From assembly GCA_045612925.1 (NCBI GenBank), contig JAZKZX010000023.1, positions 1 to 21,867 on the forward strand: a stretch of DNA of 21,867 nt, read 5' to 3'. The stretch's first letter is position 1; each line of letters opens with the position of its first letter. Shown here piece by piece: positions 1-5,591 of this stretch. The notes beneath the pieces were generated by a model. The model worked only from the letters and a program-made list of their open reading frames with translations. It was not told the DNA's origin and ran no database searches. This DNA comes from UBA1189 sp045612925 (GTDB lineage: Bacteria; Bacteroidota; Bacteroidia; Bacteroidales; Bacteroidaceae). The translations under genes and the position numbers were made by a program.

Positions 1-230
1 ACGAAGAGCTTCACCACGGCCAATACGGCAGAGACGATGACCAAGGAGATCTGTACGATGCCCAGCGTGGTGTCCTTGTCGGGCTGCTGGCGATAGATGA
101 TGAACAGCACTACGGCAATGATAGCCCACAACAGTGCTTGAGGGTTGATGACTGACTTGGTTTCGTTGATTGCTTCGGGGTATGCAGTGGTATGGAGGCT
201 CTGAACCTCAGTGTTATTTAGGATTTCCAT
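1..230 (-). CDS. Hypothetical membrane protein, N-terminal part (cut by window start)
   Basis: The reverse strand opens with ATG at 230 (reads MEILNNTEVQSLHTTAYPEA...) and stays open for 76 codons to the window edge, so the C-terminus is missing. After a polar N-terminus of about 30 residues there are two hydrophobic stretches: one at about residues 34-45 (ALLWAIIAVVLFIIY), then a short polar loop with QQPDKD, then a second one (IVQISLVIVSAVLAVV). This suggests a small protein with at least two membrane segments. I do not recognise the family and assign no function. The 121 bases upstream, up to the stop of the next minus-strand gene, hold a 17-base palindrome and a poor match to a -7 box (TCTCTTTG, 319-326), so it could have its own promoter or be co-transcribed. 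Confidence 0.6.
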   Translation of the reverse strand, partial: MEILNNTEVQSLHTTAYPEAINETKSVINPQALLWAIIAVVLFIIYRQQPDKDTTLGIVQISLVIVSAVLAVVKLF

Positions 231-274
231 ATTGTTTTTTGTTTTATATAGTGTTTTAATAATGATGATTGCTT

Positions 275-291
275 GCGTGTACCGTACACGC
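275..291. promoter_or_regulatory. 17-bp perfect palindrome, possible operator
   Basis: GCGTGTAC, one centre base, then GTACACGC: 8-bp perfect arms around a single base. It lies 45 bases upstream of the minus-strand start at 230, between the two minus-strand genes. The spacing fits a dimeric regulator site, but no regulator is identified. Confidence 0.35.
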
Positions 292-351
292 ACATGCTTT
301 GCCACAGGCTACCGCCCGAGCAAAGAGAGACTGAAAAAATATGGAAATCGG

Positions 352-786
352 CTAACACCGCATCTGGCAGCGGTAATAGATATAGTATCCGGCGTGAAAA
401 CGCTTGGTCGAGAGCGTATGGTGCAACGCCTCTGTCAGTCCAGTGCTGCACGGGGTCTCACCAATCAGTAGTGCGGCGAGCATTCGTGTCGCGCGCTGCC
501 ATGCCGTATGGAGCGAGATCGTCCGTCCTGCCGTACCTTGTATGGAAAACGCCTGCGAAGGCATGGCCCACATACCCATCTCGCGTGCGGCATTGAGCTG
601 ATCGCTCTCCTTTTCGACGAGTGAGGCGCATACAACTTCGCACTCCTCATACGTGGTGCTGGCAACCTCCGTCGTTGGCACCGATACTTTGTCGGTCGCT
701 GCAGCATTGACACCACATACCACAAGGCATAGCAGCATTGTAGCCATACAGAGAATCCATCGGGTGTGTCGTGTCATTGCTCTCAT
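352..786 (-). CDS. Hypothetical secreted protein
   Basis: A 144-codon reverse-strand frame. The N-terminus (MTRHTRWILCMATMLLCLVVCGVNAA) looks like a Sec signal peptide: basic residues, a hydrophobic core, then small residues at a possible cleavage site after about residue 29. The mature part is short, has no motif I recognise, and contains several cysteines. Two starts are possible, ATG at 786 or ATG at 777. A good -7 box (TATCTTTG at 795-802) would place the transcript start only a few bases before 786, which makes 777 slightly more attractive. The gene is divergent from the CDP-alcohol phosphatidyltransferase unit and shares its upstream palindromes. The promoter and signal peptide argue for a real gene; function is unknown. 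Confidence 0.5.
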   Translation of the reverse strand: MRAMTRHTRWILCMATMLLCLVVCGVNAAATDKVSVPTTEVASTTYEECEVVCASLVEKESDQLNAAREMGMWAMPSQAFSIQGTAGRTISLHTAWQRATRMLAALLIGETPCSTGLTEALHHTLSTKRFHAGYYIYYRCQMRC

Positions 787-794
787 AATGGGTG

Positions 795-802
795 CAAAGA
801 TA
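795..802 (-). promoter_or_regulatory. Bacteroidetes -7 box for the secreted protein gene
   Basis: The reverse strand reads TATCTTTG, a full match to TAnnTTTG, just upstream of the gene starting at 786 or 777. The leader would be very short. No clear -33 element is seen. Confidence 0.5.
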
Positions 803-838
803 ATGTTTTCTTTTTTACACTAACGCAACATCGGACCG

Positions 839-863
839 AAATGTTTGCCCGTTGCAAACATTT
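839..863. promoter_or_regulatory. Perfect 10-bp inverted repeat, possible operator
   Basis: AAATGTTTGC at 839-848 and GCAAACATTT at 854-863 are exact reverse complements with a 5-base spacer. It lies in the divergent region, about 60 bases upstream of the minus-strand start and 86 bases upstream of the plus-strand -7 box. No T-tract follows, so an operator is more likely than a terminator. Confidence 0.45.
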
Positions 864-904
864 ACTTACGATTCATAAAGATTCTTAACGAGGAAAAAAT
901 GAAC

Positions 905-921
905 ATTTTCGGGCCGAAAAT
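905..921. promoter_or_regulatory. 17-bp palindrome upstream of the lipid operon promoter
   Basis: ATTTTCGG, a centre G, then CCGAAAAT: 8-bp perfect arms. It ends 27 bases before the -7 box at 949, in the position where an activator would bind. No convincing -33 element is present, which fits activator dependence. It has the same 8+1+8 layout as the palindrome at 275-291 but a different sequence. Confidence 0.4.
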
Positions 922-948
922 CGTAATTCCCCATCAAGAGCGAGACAT

Positions 949-956
949 TACTTTTG
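949..956 (+). promoter_or_regulatory. -7 box for the leader peptide and lipid gene pair
   Basis: TACTTTTG matches TAnnTTTG. Transcription would start near 961, giving a leader of about 145 bases before the ATG at 1106. That leader contains a small frame (977-1090) and a short hairpin (ACAGG 1043-1047 with CCTGT 1055-1059). Confidence 0.5.
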
Positions 957-976
957 CAGCGTAAAGCTCTTTTCTA

Positions 977-1090
977 ATGATCGCCGATGTGGTTCAACAG
1001 AGAACATTCATTTCCCCAAACGCGTTAAATGGAGTGAAAGATACAGGTGTGAGTCCTGTCATCGGCACAAGGAATAGAAAACAATCATAA
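977..1090 (+). CDS. Candidate 37-residue leader peptide (uORF)
   Basis: This frame starts about 16 bases after the predicted transcript start and stops 15 bases before the phosphatidyltransferase ATG. It begins MIADVVQQRTFISPNALNG, continues VKDTGVSPVIGT and ends in a basic RNRKQS tail. It has no membrane segment or amino-acid run typical of attenuators. Its placement exactly between promoter and first gene, without internal stops, suggests a translated leader, but a frame of this length can also arise by chance. Codons for residues 22-28 overlap the small hairpin at 1043-1059, so translation could affect RNA folding. I know of no function. Confidence 0.3.
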   Translation: MIADVVQQRTFISPNALNGVKDTGVSPVIGTRNRKQS

Positions 1091-1105
1091 CAAATCGTAA
1101 CACGT

Positions 1106-1804
1106 ATGAAACAGGAACAATCGGTACGCATCCAGACCTCGGTGCTGAATGGCGTGGAAAAGAAGGTACTTGTGTGGCTAGCCCAGCGACAACCTCGCTG
1201 GATGACATCGGACATGCTCACCGCCATCGGTGTGGTGGGTGCCGTGGTGGTGGCCGTGGGCTATGCCCTCTCAAACTTCCATATCGGGTGGCTATGGCTG
1301 GCCTCGCTGGGCTTTGTCATCAACTGGTATGGCGACTCGCTCGACGGCACGCTGGCACGCGTGCGCGGCACGCAACGACCCATCTACGGGTTCTACCTCG
1401 ACCACAACATCGACGGCATCACGATGGCCATCATGTGTATCGGTGCGGGGCTGAGCGGTATGCTCAACCTCTACATTGCCATGGCGGTATTGGCCGTGTA
1501 CCTGATGCTCTCCATCTCAGTATACATCAATGCACACCTCAAGGGGGAGTTCAAGCTGACCTATGCAGGCATGGGCCCTACGGAGTTCCGACTGATCATG
1601 ATCGTGGTGAACACACTGTTTGCCACCATAGCACCGCTGCGCGAGTGGGCCGTATGTTTCGATGTGTTTGGTACGCCCATCGCCTTCGGTGCGCTGGACA
1701 TCGTAGGACTCATCATCCTCGTGGTGCTCGTCATTATCCACTTGAGCAACTTCAGCCGCGACCTCAAGGGGTACGAGGCGATTGACCCCGTGAAACCATA
1801 CTGA
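1106..1804 (+). CDS. CDP-alcohol phosphatidyltransferase family protein
   Basis: A 232-residue integral membrane enzyme that would transfer a phosphatidyl group from CDP-diacylglycerol, or a related CDP-alcohol, to an alcohol acceptor in the inner membrane. The family signature is present: D77, D80-G81, A84-R85, G95, D99 and D103. That is the DxxDGxxAR...GxxxDxxxD pattern binding divalent metal and the CDP moiety, here with nine rather than the usual eight residues between AR and G. Hydrophobic segments lie around residues 38-55, 60-74, 104-125, 126-145, 160-180 and 190-212. The acceptor (glycerol phosphate, inositol, serine or another alcohol) cannot be read from the motif. It is followed after 40 bases by an acyltransferase on the same strand, so the two probably form a phospholipid-synthesis pair. 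Confidence 0.85.
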   Translation: MKQEQSVRIQTSVLNGVEKKVLVWLAQRQPRWMTSDMLTAIGVVGAVVVAVGYALSNFHIGWLWLASLGFVINWYGDSLDGTLARVRGTQRPIYGFYLDHNIDGITMAIMCIGAGLSGMLNLYIAMAVLAVYLMLSISVYINAHLKGEFKLTYAGMGPTEFRLIMIVVNTLFATIAPLREWAVCFDVFGTPIAFGALDIVGLIILVVLVIIHLSNFSRDLKGYEAIDPVKPY

Positions 1805-1844
1805 GCAATGAGCCAATAGCCAAAATAAACTCTACACCCTAAAC

Positions 1845-2693
1845 ATGCCTCTACTGACCCTACAGGAAATAGAACAGCTGACCCCGCTCTTCCGCGGACG
1901 GGTGGGGCGCTCCCTTGCTCGCGGCACGATGCACCTATTGTCGGTAGACAGGCTCAACGCCCTCTACGACCGCCATGCCCACCTCCGTGGGGCAGACTTT
2001 GCCCGCAGCGTGCTTGAGGATTTAGGTATCGACTACGAGGTGTTTGTCGAGAGCGAGGAGGCCGAAGCCCAACTGCACACCCTGGACGAGACTCCCTTCA
2101 TTACCATTAGTAACCATCCCTATGGCAGCATTGATGGGGTCATCCTGGCCGATTTCTTCGGGCATCGGTGCACCAATTATAAGATCATGGTAAACAAGAT
2201 TCTGAACCGTGTGGAGGCTCTGGCTCCCTCGTTCATCTCGGTCACGCCCACGGGAGTGGAGCGCACGGCAGCCACCAAGGAGAGCATCATGGGTGTGCGG
2301 CATGCCCTCGGGCAGCTGCGCTCGGGCGGCGGTTTGGGACTGTTTCCCTCGGGTGCGGTGAGCGACCTCAGCCTACGCGAGGGCTGCGTGCGCGACCGCC
2401 CGTGGCAGCCTGCCATCATCAGCCTCATCGCCAAGGCGAGGGTGCCTATCATGCCCGTACGCTTCTTTGACCGCAACTCTTCGTTCTACTACACGCTCGG
2501 CCTCATCGACTGGCGTGTGCGCCTCTTGCGCCTCCCCGCCGAGGTGTTCAACAAGGCTGGCCACCCCGTGCGTATAGGCTTAGCGCCCCTCATCAGCGTC
2601 GAGGAGCAGCAGCGATACCTCGCCACGCACACCATCGAGGAGTTTGGCACCTGGCTGCGCGGCAAGGTGTATGGCATGGAGATAAGGAGTTAA
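1845..2693 (+). CDS. PlsC/OlsF-like lysophospholipid acyltransferase
   Basis: A 282-residue protein of the glycerolphosphate acyltransferase superfamily. Motif I is SNHPYGSIDG (residues 89-98), with catalytic H91 and D97. The spacing is H-x5-D, as in the hemolysin-like/OlsF branch, rather than the classic H-x4-D. The later block FPSGAVS (167-173) corresponds to the FPEGTRS motif that binds the phosphate of the acceptor. The likely reaction is transfer of an acyl chain from acyl-ACP or acyl-CoA to a lyso-lipid (lysophosphatidate or an amino-acid lipid). No N-terminal signal or obvious transmembrane helix is seen, so it is probably a peripheral inner-membrane protein. It sits 40 bases behind the phosphatidyltransferase gene and has no separate promoter. 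Substrate is inferred from family only. Confidence 0.78.
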   Translation: MPLLTLQEIEQLTPLFRGRVGRSLARGTMHLLSVDRLNALYDRHAHLRGADFARSVLEDLGIDYEVFVESEEAEAQLHTLDETPFITISNHPYGSIDGVILADFFGHRCTNYKIMVNKILNRVEALAPSFISVTPTGVERTAATKESIMGVRHALGQLRSGGGLGLFPSGAVSDLSLREGCVRDRPWQPAIISLIAKARVPIMPVRFFDRNSSFYYTLGLIDWRVRLLRLPAEVFNKAGHPVRIGLAPLISVEEQQRYLATHTIEEFGTWLRGKVYGMEIRS

Positions 2694-2721
2694 AAATATT
2701 GGTCTTTAGCCCGAAAATCCC

Positions 2722-2729
2722 TACCTTTG
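2722..2729 (+). promoter_or_regulatory. -7 box for the hemolysin III family gene
   Basis: TACCTTTG, a full consensus match, 29 bases before the ATG at 2759. The only -33 candidate is TTGG at 2699-2702, spaced slightly far. Confidence 0.55.
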
Positions 2730-2758
2730 CCGAGGCAACGACCTAAAATGAATGAACT

Positions 2759-3427
2759 ATGAAAAAGCAGAACGCCTATTCCCTTCCCGAAGAGATTGTC
2801 AACATGAGCACCCACGGCGTGGGGCTCGCCATGTCGCTTGCCGTGTGCATATATTTCCTTGTGCTATGCAGTGGCTTGGGCTCTTGGCTGGTACCCTTCA
2901 GTCTGGCGATGTATCTGTTTGGCGTAGTCAGCTCGTATGCCGCCTCGGTAGTCTACCACGCCATCCCCGCCTCTCGCGTGAAGGCCAAGGCGCTGGCACG
3001 CAAGCTGGATCACGCCGCCATCTACTGGCACATCGCAGGCAGTTATACTCCCTTGACGCTCATCGCCATGCGCGATGGCGGAGCACCCGTGTGGGGCTTG
3101 ACGATATGCGCTTTCGTGTGGCTTTGTGCCATCGTGGGCACAGCACTCAGCTTTCGCAAGATGAAGACGCAGAGCTACCTCGAGACCACCTGCTATGTGC
3201 TCATGGGGCTCACCATCCTCATAGCCTTCAAGCCCTTCTACGACACCTGCGGGCTCCCCATCGTGCTGTGGGTCGTGGGCGAGGGCGTAGCCTACATCGT
3301 AGGAGCCGTGCTCTATAGTTTCAAGAAGATACCTTACATACACTCCGTGTTCCATGTCTTCGTCATCCTCGGCGACATCTGCCACATGATTGCCACCTGG
3401 ATGATGTTGCAGCTATATGTACTATAA
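2759..3427 (+). CDS. Hemolysin III / PAQR-type membrane protein (TrhA-like)
   Basis: A 222-residue seven-helix membrane protein. Conserved landmarks of the HlyIII/YqfA (TrhA) family are visible: EEIVNxxTHGVG near residues 11-22, SxxYH at 63-67, LDHAxIYWxIAGSYTP at 83-98, and the C-terminal HSVFHxFVxxGDxCH with H195, H199 and H209. In PAQR proteins H67, D84 and the C-terminal histidines form a metal site in the membrane. In Escherichia coli the homologue affects membrane fatty-acid and energy homeostasis; the hemolysin name is historical. It follows a phospholipid gene pair but has its own -7 box. The start is fixed by the ATG just before the conserved N-terminus. Confidence 0.85.
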   Translation: MKKQNAYSLPEEIVNMSTHGVGLAMSLAVCIYFLVLCSGLGSWLVPFSLAMYLFGVVSSYAASVVYHAIPASRVKAKALARKLDHAAIYWHIAGSYTPLTLIAMRDGGAPVWGLTICAFVWLCAIVGTALSFRKMKTQSYLETTCYVLMGLTILIAFKPFYDTCGLPIVLWVVGEGVAYIVGAVLYSFKKIPYIHSVFHVFVILGDICHMIATWMMLQLYVL

Positions 3428-3475
3428 ACATTCCCGACACGATACAGTGATGGGGCTTTCCTGGGATGGGTATCC

Positions 3476-4228
3476 TTACCCCACAATCTCCACGAGCATC
3501 TGGGCCACCCTGTCAGGGTGGTCTATCACCAACTGCCCGTGCTGCATGCGAGGGAAGCGGGTGATGTGACAATGGGGAGCGAGCGACTCGAGGTGGCGAA
3601 ACATAAATTTGGCCACAAAGGCTTCGTGCCGCCCGTACCAGTAATGCACATCGGTGCTTCGCACACACTCGTGGCGCGAGGTGTAGATGGACTTGTAGGC
3701 ATCGCGCACGGCACGGCCATAGCCCGAGGGATATACCTTGGCGAGTTCGTCGAGTAGGGTGTCGAAGTAGTGTGAGCGGAAGAGCCATTTGAAGAAGTCG
3801 CTCATGTGATAGCTGCACCACACATTGAAACTCTGATAGTAGCGCAAGGGATCGATACTCCAGCGCGGTAGGGGTAGCAAGGGAGCTGCGTCGAGGATGA
3901 CGTGGTCGATGGTGATGTCGGCACGCTCCTGTAGTTTGGCTACGATGCACCCACCCATCGAGAGGCCGTAGGCGGCATCTATGTGCCCTTCGTATGTCGA
4001 GCGAATATGTTGTACAAGTTGATCCACCTGATCGTCGATGCTCGTGAATGTAGAGGGTATGGCTTTGCCCTCGGCATCGAGAAGGAAACCGTCGACTTGC
4101 ACTGCAATAATATGGTAGCAGGCCTGTAGATGCTCAATTAGCGGAGCGAAGACTTGGTATGATACTCCCAGTCCGTGGATGAGCATCAGTGTCTTTTGCG
4201 AAGGGTTACCAAAGGTGTTGAATAACAT
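3476..4228 (-). CDS. Alpha/beta hydrolase fold protein
   Basis: A 250-residue soluble protein, length typical of the fold. The oxyanion-hole motif HG is at residues 18-19 (LMLIHGLG), the nucleophile elbow GLSMGG places Ser90 in the centre, and a late histidine (H230, in MQHGQLVIDHP) fits the catalytic His just before the last helix. The acid is probably in the WYGRHEAF segment (197-204), for example E202. An ester or thioester substrate is likely but cannot be named. There is no signal peptide, so it is probably cytoplasmic. It begins 39 bases after the YjbR-like gene on the same strand, with no promoter between them, so the two are probably co-transcribed. It converges with the hemolysin III gene. 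Confidence 0.8.
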   Translation of the reverse strand: MLFNTFGNPSQKTLMLIHGLGVSYQVFAPLIEHLQACYHIIAVQVDGFLLDAEGKAIPSTFTSIDDQVDQLVQHIRSTYEGHIDAAYGLSMGGCIVAKLQERADITIDHVILDAAPLLPLPRWSIDPLRYYQSFNVWCSYHMSDFFKWLFRSHYFDTLLDELAKVYPSGYGRAVRDAYKSIYTSRHECVRSTDVHYWYGRHEAFVAKFMFRHLESLAPHCHITRFPRMQHGQLVIDHPDRVAQMLVEIVG

Positions 4229-4267
4229 GGTGCTGCAGTGTGCTTAATATGTAATATTACTCTATCT

Positions 4268-4618
4268 CTACTTCTCATACGCAGCCTTCACCTTACGCGG
4301 AATCTTCTTGTAGACCTCCTCGTAGGAGTGGTCTATAAGTTTGTAGATAAGGGTGTCGGGTACATCGCGGTCGAGGTAGATTTGGTTCCAATGCTTCTTA
4401 TTCCAATGCCACGCTCCTTCGATGCCATGATACCTATCGCGTAACTCTAGTGCATAATCTGGCTCACACTTCAGTACCACAAGGCAGGGACGCTCCAGAT
4501 CGAGGCAAGCAAAGATCTTTCCCATGAGGCGGAATACGAGTGTGGTCTCGTCAAAAGGAAAAACCTCGTCGGTATGGACCTTTTGTAAGCAGTATTCACG
4601 GATGTCTTCGATGTTCAT
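4268..4618 (-). CDS. MmcQ/YjbR-like protein
   Basis: A 116-residue small basic protein of the MmcQ/YjbR family. The pattern matches the family: the N-terminal MNIEDIREYCLxK helix, FPFDETTLVFRLMGKIFACLDL, CEPDYALELRDRY, and HWNKKHWNQIYLDRDVPDTLIYKLIDHSYEEV. These proteins have a CyaY-like double-wing fold and are often annotated as DNA-binding; their role is not settled. I chose the start at 4618 rather than the longer frame from 4678, because a near-perfect promoter (TTTG, 19 bases, TACCTTTG) lies between the two and would exclude the upstream start from the transcript. It is probably the first gene of a two-gene unit with the hydrolase. Confidence 0.82.
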   Translation of the reverse strand: MNIEDIREYCLQKVHTDEVFPFDETTLVFRLMGKIFACLDLERPCLVVLKCEPDYALELRDRYHGIEGAWHWNKKHWNQIYLDRDVPDTLIYKLIDHSYEEVYKKIPRKVKAAYEK

Positions 4619-4633
4619 GATATGTATTTTCCC

Positions 4634-4664
4634 CAAAGGTACAGTAAATTTATCTTGACACAAA
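4634..4664 (-). promoter_or_regulatory. Promoter of the yjbR-like/hydrolase unit
   Basis: The reverse strand reads TTTG (4661-4664), a 19-base spacer, and TACCTTTG (4634-4641). Both elements match the Bacteroidetes consensus. It decides the start codon at 4618. Confidence 0.7.
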
Positions 4665-4898
4665 GTCTTTTGTGTCATTTTATGTTCCTCTATTTTGCAT
4701 GATTTCGATAATATATGCGTATGAAATATTATGTCGGGTCAATTGGATTCTGGGAGCCTGTTAAATATGCTAATTGGTTGTATATGGGAACAATATACCC
4801 AAGAGGCTTAATGTAATAAGTGATTCGCAACTATTGCACAAAAACTATCGTGACAAGGTCTTGGAGTTTAATCTTCAAGGAAACGGAACATTTGTGTG

Positions 4899-4937
4899 GA
4901 GAAAAAGAAAAAGAGAAGTTCGTGTGAACTCCTCTTT
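4899..4937 (-). terminator. Intrinsic terminator (minus strand)
   Basis: A hairpin of 12-bp arms (one G-U pair) with a 4-base loop at 4910-4937, followed on the reverse strand by TTTTTCTTTTT. On the plus strand no T-tract follows, so it works for minus-strand transcription. Confidence 0.65.
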
Positions 4938-4985
4938 CCTCTGTACACCGAAGACTACCTGTTTTCCAGACGGTTTATGGAAGAC
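4899..4985 (-). ncRNA. Candidate small RNA, about 85 nt
   Basis: On the reverse strand a full -7 box (TATCTTTG, 4990-4997) is followed 53 bases later by an intrinsic terminator: 12-bp arms at 4926-4937 and 4910-4921, a 4-base loop, then T5-C-T5. Nothing that looks like a gene on the reverse strand lies between them. The RNA would start near 4985 and end near 4899. The terminator arms have an A-C mismatch when read on the plus strand but a G-U pair on the minus strand, which supports this direction. If the proposed element boundary at 5062 is right, the RNA is chromosomal. No known RNA family is recognised. No good -33 element is visible. Confidence 0.45.
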
Positions 4986-4989
4986 TTAG

Positions 4990-4997
4990 CAAAGATA
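4990..4997 (-). promoter_or_regulatory. -7 box of the candidate small RNA
   Basis: The reverse strand reads TATCTTTG, matching TAnnTTTG, with no coding sequence downstream before the terminator at 4910-4937. Confidence 0.45.
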
Positions 4998-5061
4998 TAT
5001 AGGTTAAAAAAACACTTCCCATCATTCGATAATCTGTAATAGAATGATTTTCCACACCTCA

Positions 5062-5068
5062 GAAAAGG
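5062..5068 (+). repeat. Proposed left attachment core (attL)
   Basis: GAAAAGG, repeated at 11292-11298. To the left lies chromosome-like sequence with the small RNA; to the right the element begins. A 7-base match is short and alone would be weak evidence. Confidence 0.35.
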
Positions 5069-5104
5069 AGAGTATTTTCTTAATATAAGAAGTAGTCTCC
5101 CCTT
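5065..5104. terminator. Imperfect hairpin at the left end of the element
   Basis: Arms 5065-5082 and 5086-5104 pair over about 14 positions with a 3-base loop, including TCTTA/TAAGA next to the loop and GGAGA/TCTCC at the base. On the reverse strand it is followed by TTTTC, so it can terminate minus-strand transcripts. In the proposed circular form it would lie directly behind, and overlap, the stop codon (5086-5088) of the large serine recombinase and could end that mRNA. Confidence 0.4.
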
Positions 5105-5118
5105 CCTACCCTTTAGGT

Positions 5119-5220
5119 TCAATAGGTTACAACGGTAAACCGCCTTAATTTAATGCCTTCCATAGTAGGTGTAATAGGACTTCCACTTGTTTGACGTGTT
5201 AGTTTTAGTTTTCGAGGCAA
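5119..5220 (-). CDS. Candidate 33-residue micro-ORF at the element's left end
   Basis: The reverse strand is open for 33 codons from a TTG at 5220 to a TGA at 5119. It has a strikingly protein-like, basic composition: LPRKLKLTRQ at the start, SPITPTMEG in the middle, and a KLRRFTVVTY end. No ATG starts the full frame (the only ATG is at residue 20) and no -7 box is seen upstream. Its stop is followed 15 bases later by the hairpin at 5065-5104 with a T-tract on this strand. It could be a tiny expressed protein, a fragment, or chance. Confidence 0.22.
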   Translation of the reverse strand: MPRKLKLTRQTSGSPITPTMEGIKLRRFTVVTY

Positions 5221-5281
5221 AAAAATATATTTTTACTTTACTTACTTCTTCTACTTCGGTAATATTTATATAAAAAAGAAT

Positions 5282-5482
5282 ATGAAAAAGTACAAAAGAC
5301 AGTATCGCCAGCTAAGCGATGAAACAAAGAGTAAAATTAGCGCATCAAGCAAAAAACCGAAATCAGAATTGCATAAAATGCACATTCAACAATCAATGTT
5401 GAATTATTGGAGAACGGTTAAGAATAAACCAAACACTTTGTCAATGGATGATTATCTAAACAAAAATGACGATGGTCTATAA
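5282..5482 (+). CDS. Small NUMOD3-like protein, first gene of the element
   Basis: A 66-residue basic protein. LSDETKSKISASSKKPKSELHKMHIQQSM (residues 12-40) follows the NUMOD3 pattern (LSeetKxKISxSxKgkxxSeeHKxxIxxsM). This short DNA-binding repeat is known from homing endonucleases and from small proteins of mobile elements. The rest (NYWRTV, a proline/asparagine stretch and MDDYL) is unrecognised. No nuclease domain is attached. It lies 109 bases upstream of the rep gene on the same strand, and its last codons form one arm of a perfect hairpin. A role as accessory DNA-binding protein for replication or origin recognition is inference from this position. Confidence 0.6.
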   Translation: MKKYKRQYRQLSDETKSKISASSKKPKSELHKMHIQQSMLNYWRTVKNKPNTLSMDDYLNKNDDGL

Positions 5483-5556
5483 CCATCGTCACTATTAACA
5501 AAGTAGGGAAATGCTCACTGTAATGAACATGTAAGTGAAAGCATTCCAGTCCTACT
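5467..5556 (+). other. Two strong hairpins before rep: candidate rolling-circle origin
   Basis: Hairpin A: TGACGATGGT (5467-5476) and ACCATCGTCA (5482-5491), 10-bp perfect arms with loop CTATA. Hairpin B: an interrupted stem at 5502-5556 with AGTAGG/CCTACT at the base, AATGCT/AGCATT in the middle and CACT/AGTG near the loop. They occupy the 109-base gap in front of rep. Neither is followed by a T-tract, which speaks against simple terminators. Rolling-circle double-strand origins commonly have such cruciforms beside the rep gene, so an origin is a reasonable but unproven reading. The nick site is not identifiable. Confidence 0.4.
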
Positions 5557-5591
5557 AAAAGAGAAAATAAAGAGTGTAAATATTTAATTTA

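Noticed and set aside
1041..1075. GGTGTGAGTCC-like stretch recalling part of a cobalamin riboswitch
   Set aside because: Only one small stem (ACAGG/CCTGT) fits. The B12 box and the GCCACTGT core are absent, and the downstream genes are unrelated to cobalamin.
3468..3481. GGGTA/TACCC hairpin between the convergent hemolysin III and hydrolase genes
   Set aside because: The 5-bp stem has no T-tract and overlaps the hydrolase stop codon; too weak to call a terminator.
4721..4989. Two overlapping short frames (31 codons from 4721, then 71 codons from 4774) that could be a frameshifted small gene
   Set aside because: No promoter, no recognisable domain, and the second frame overlaps the better-supported small RNA and its terminator. 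A decayed gene is possible but not supported.
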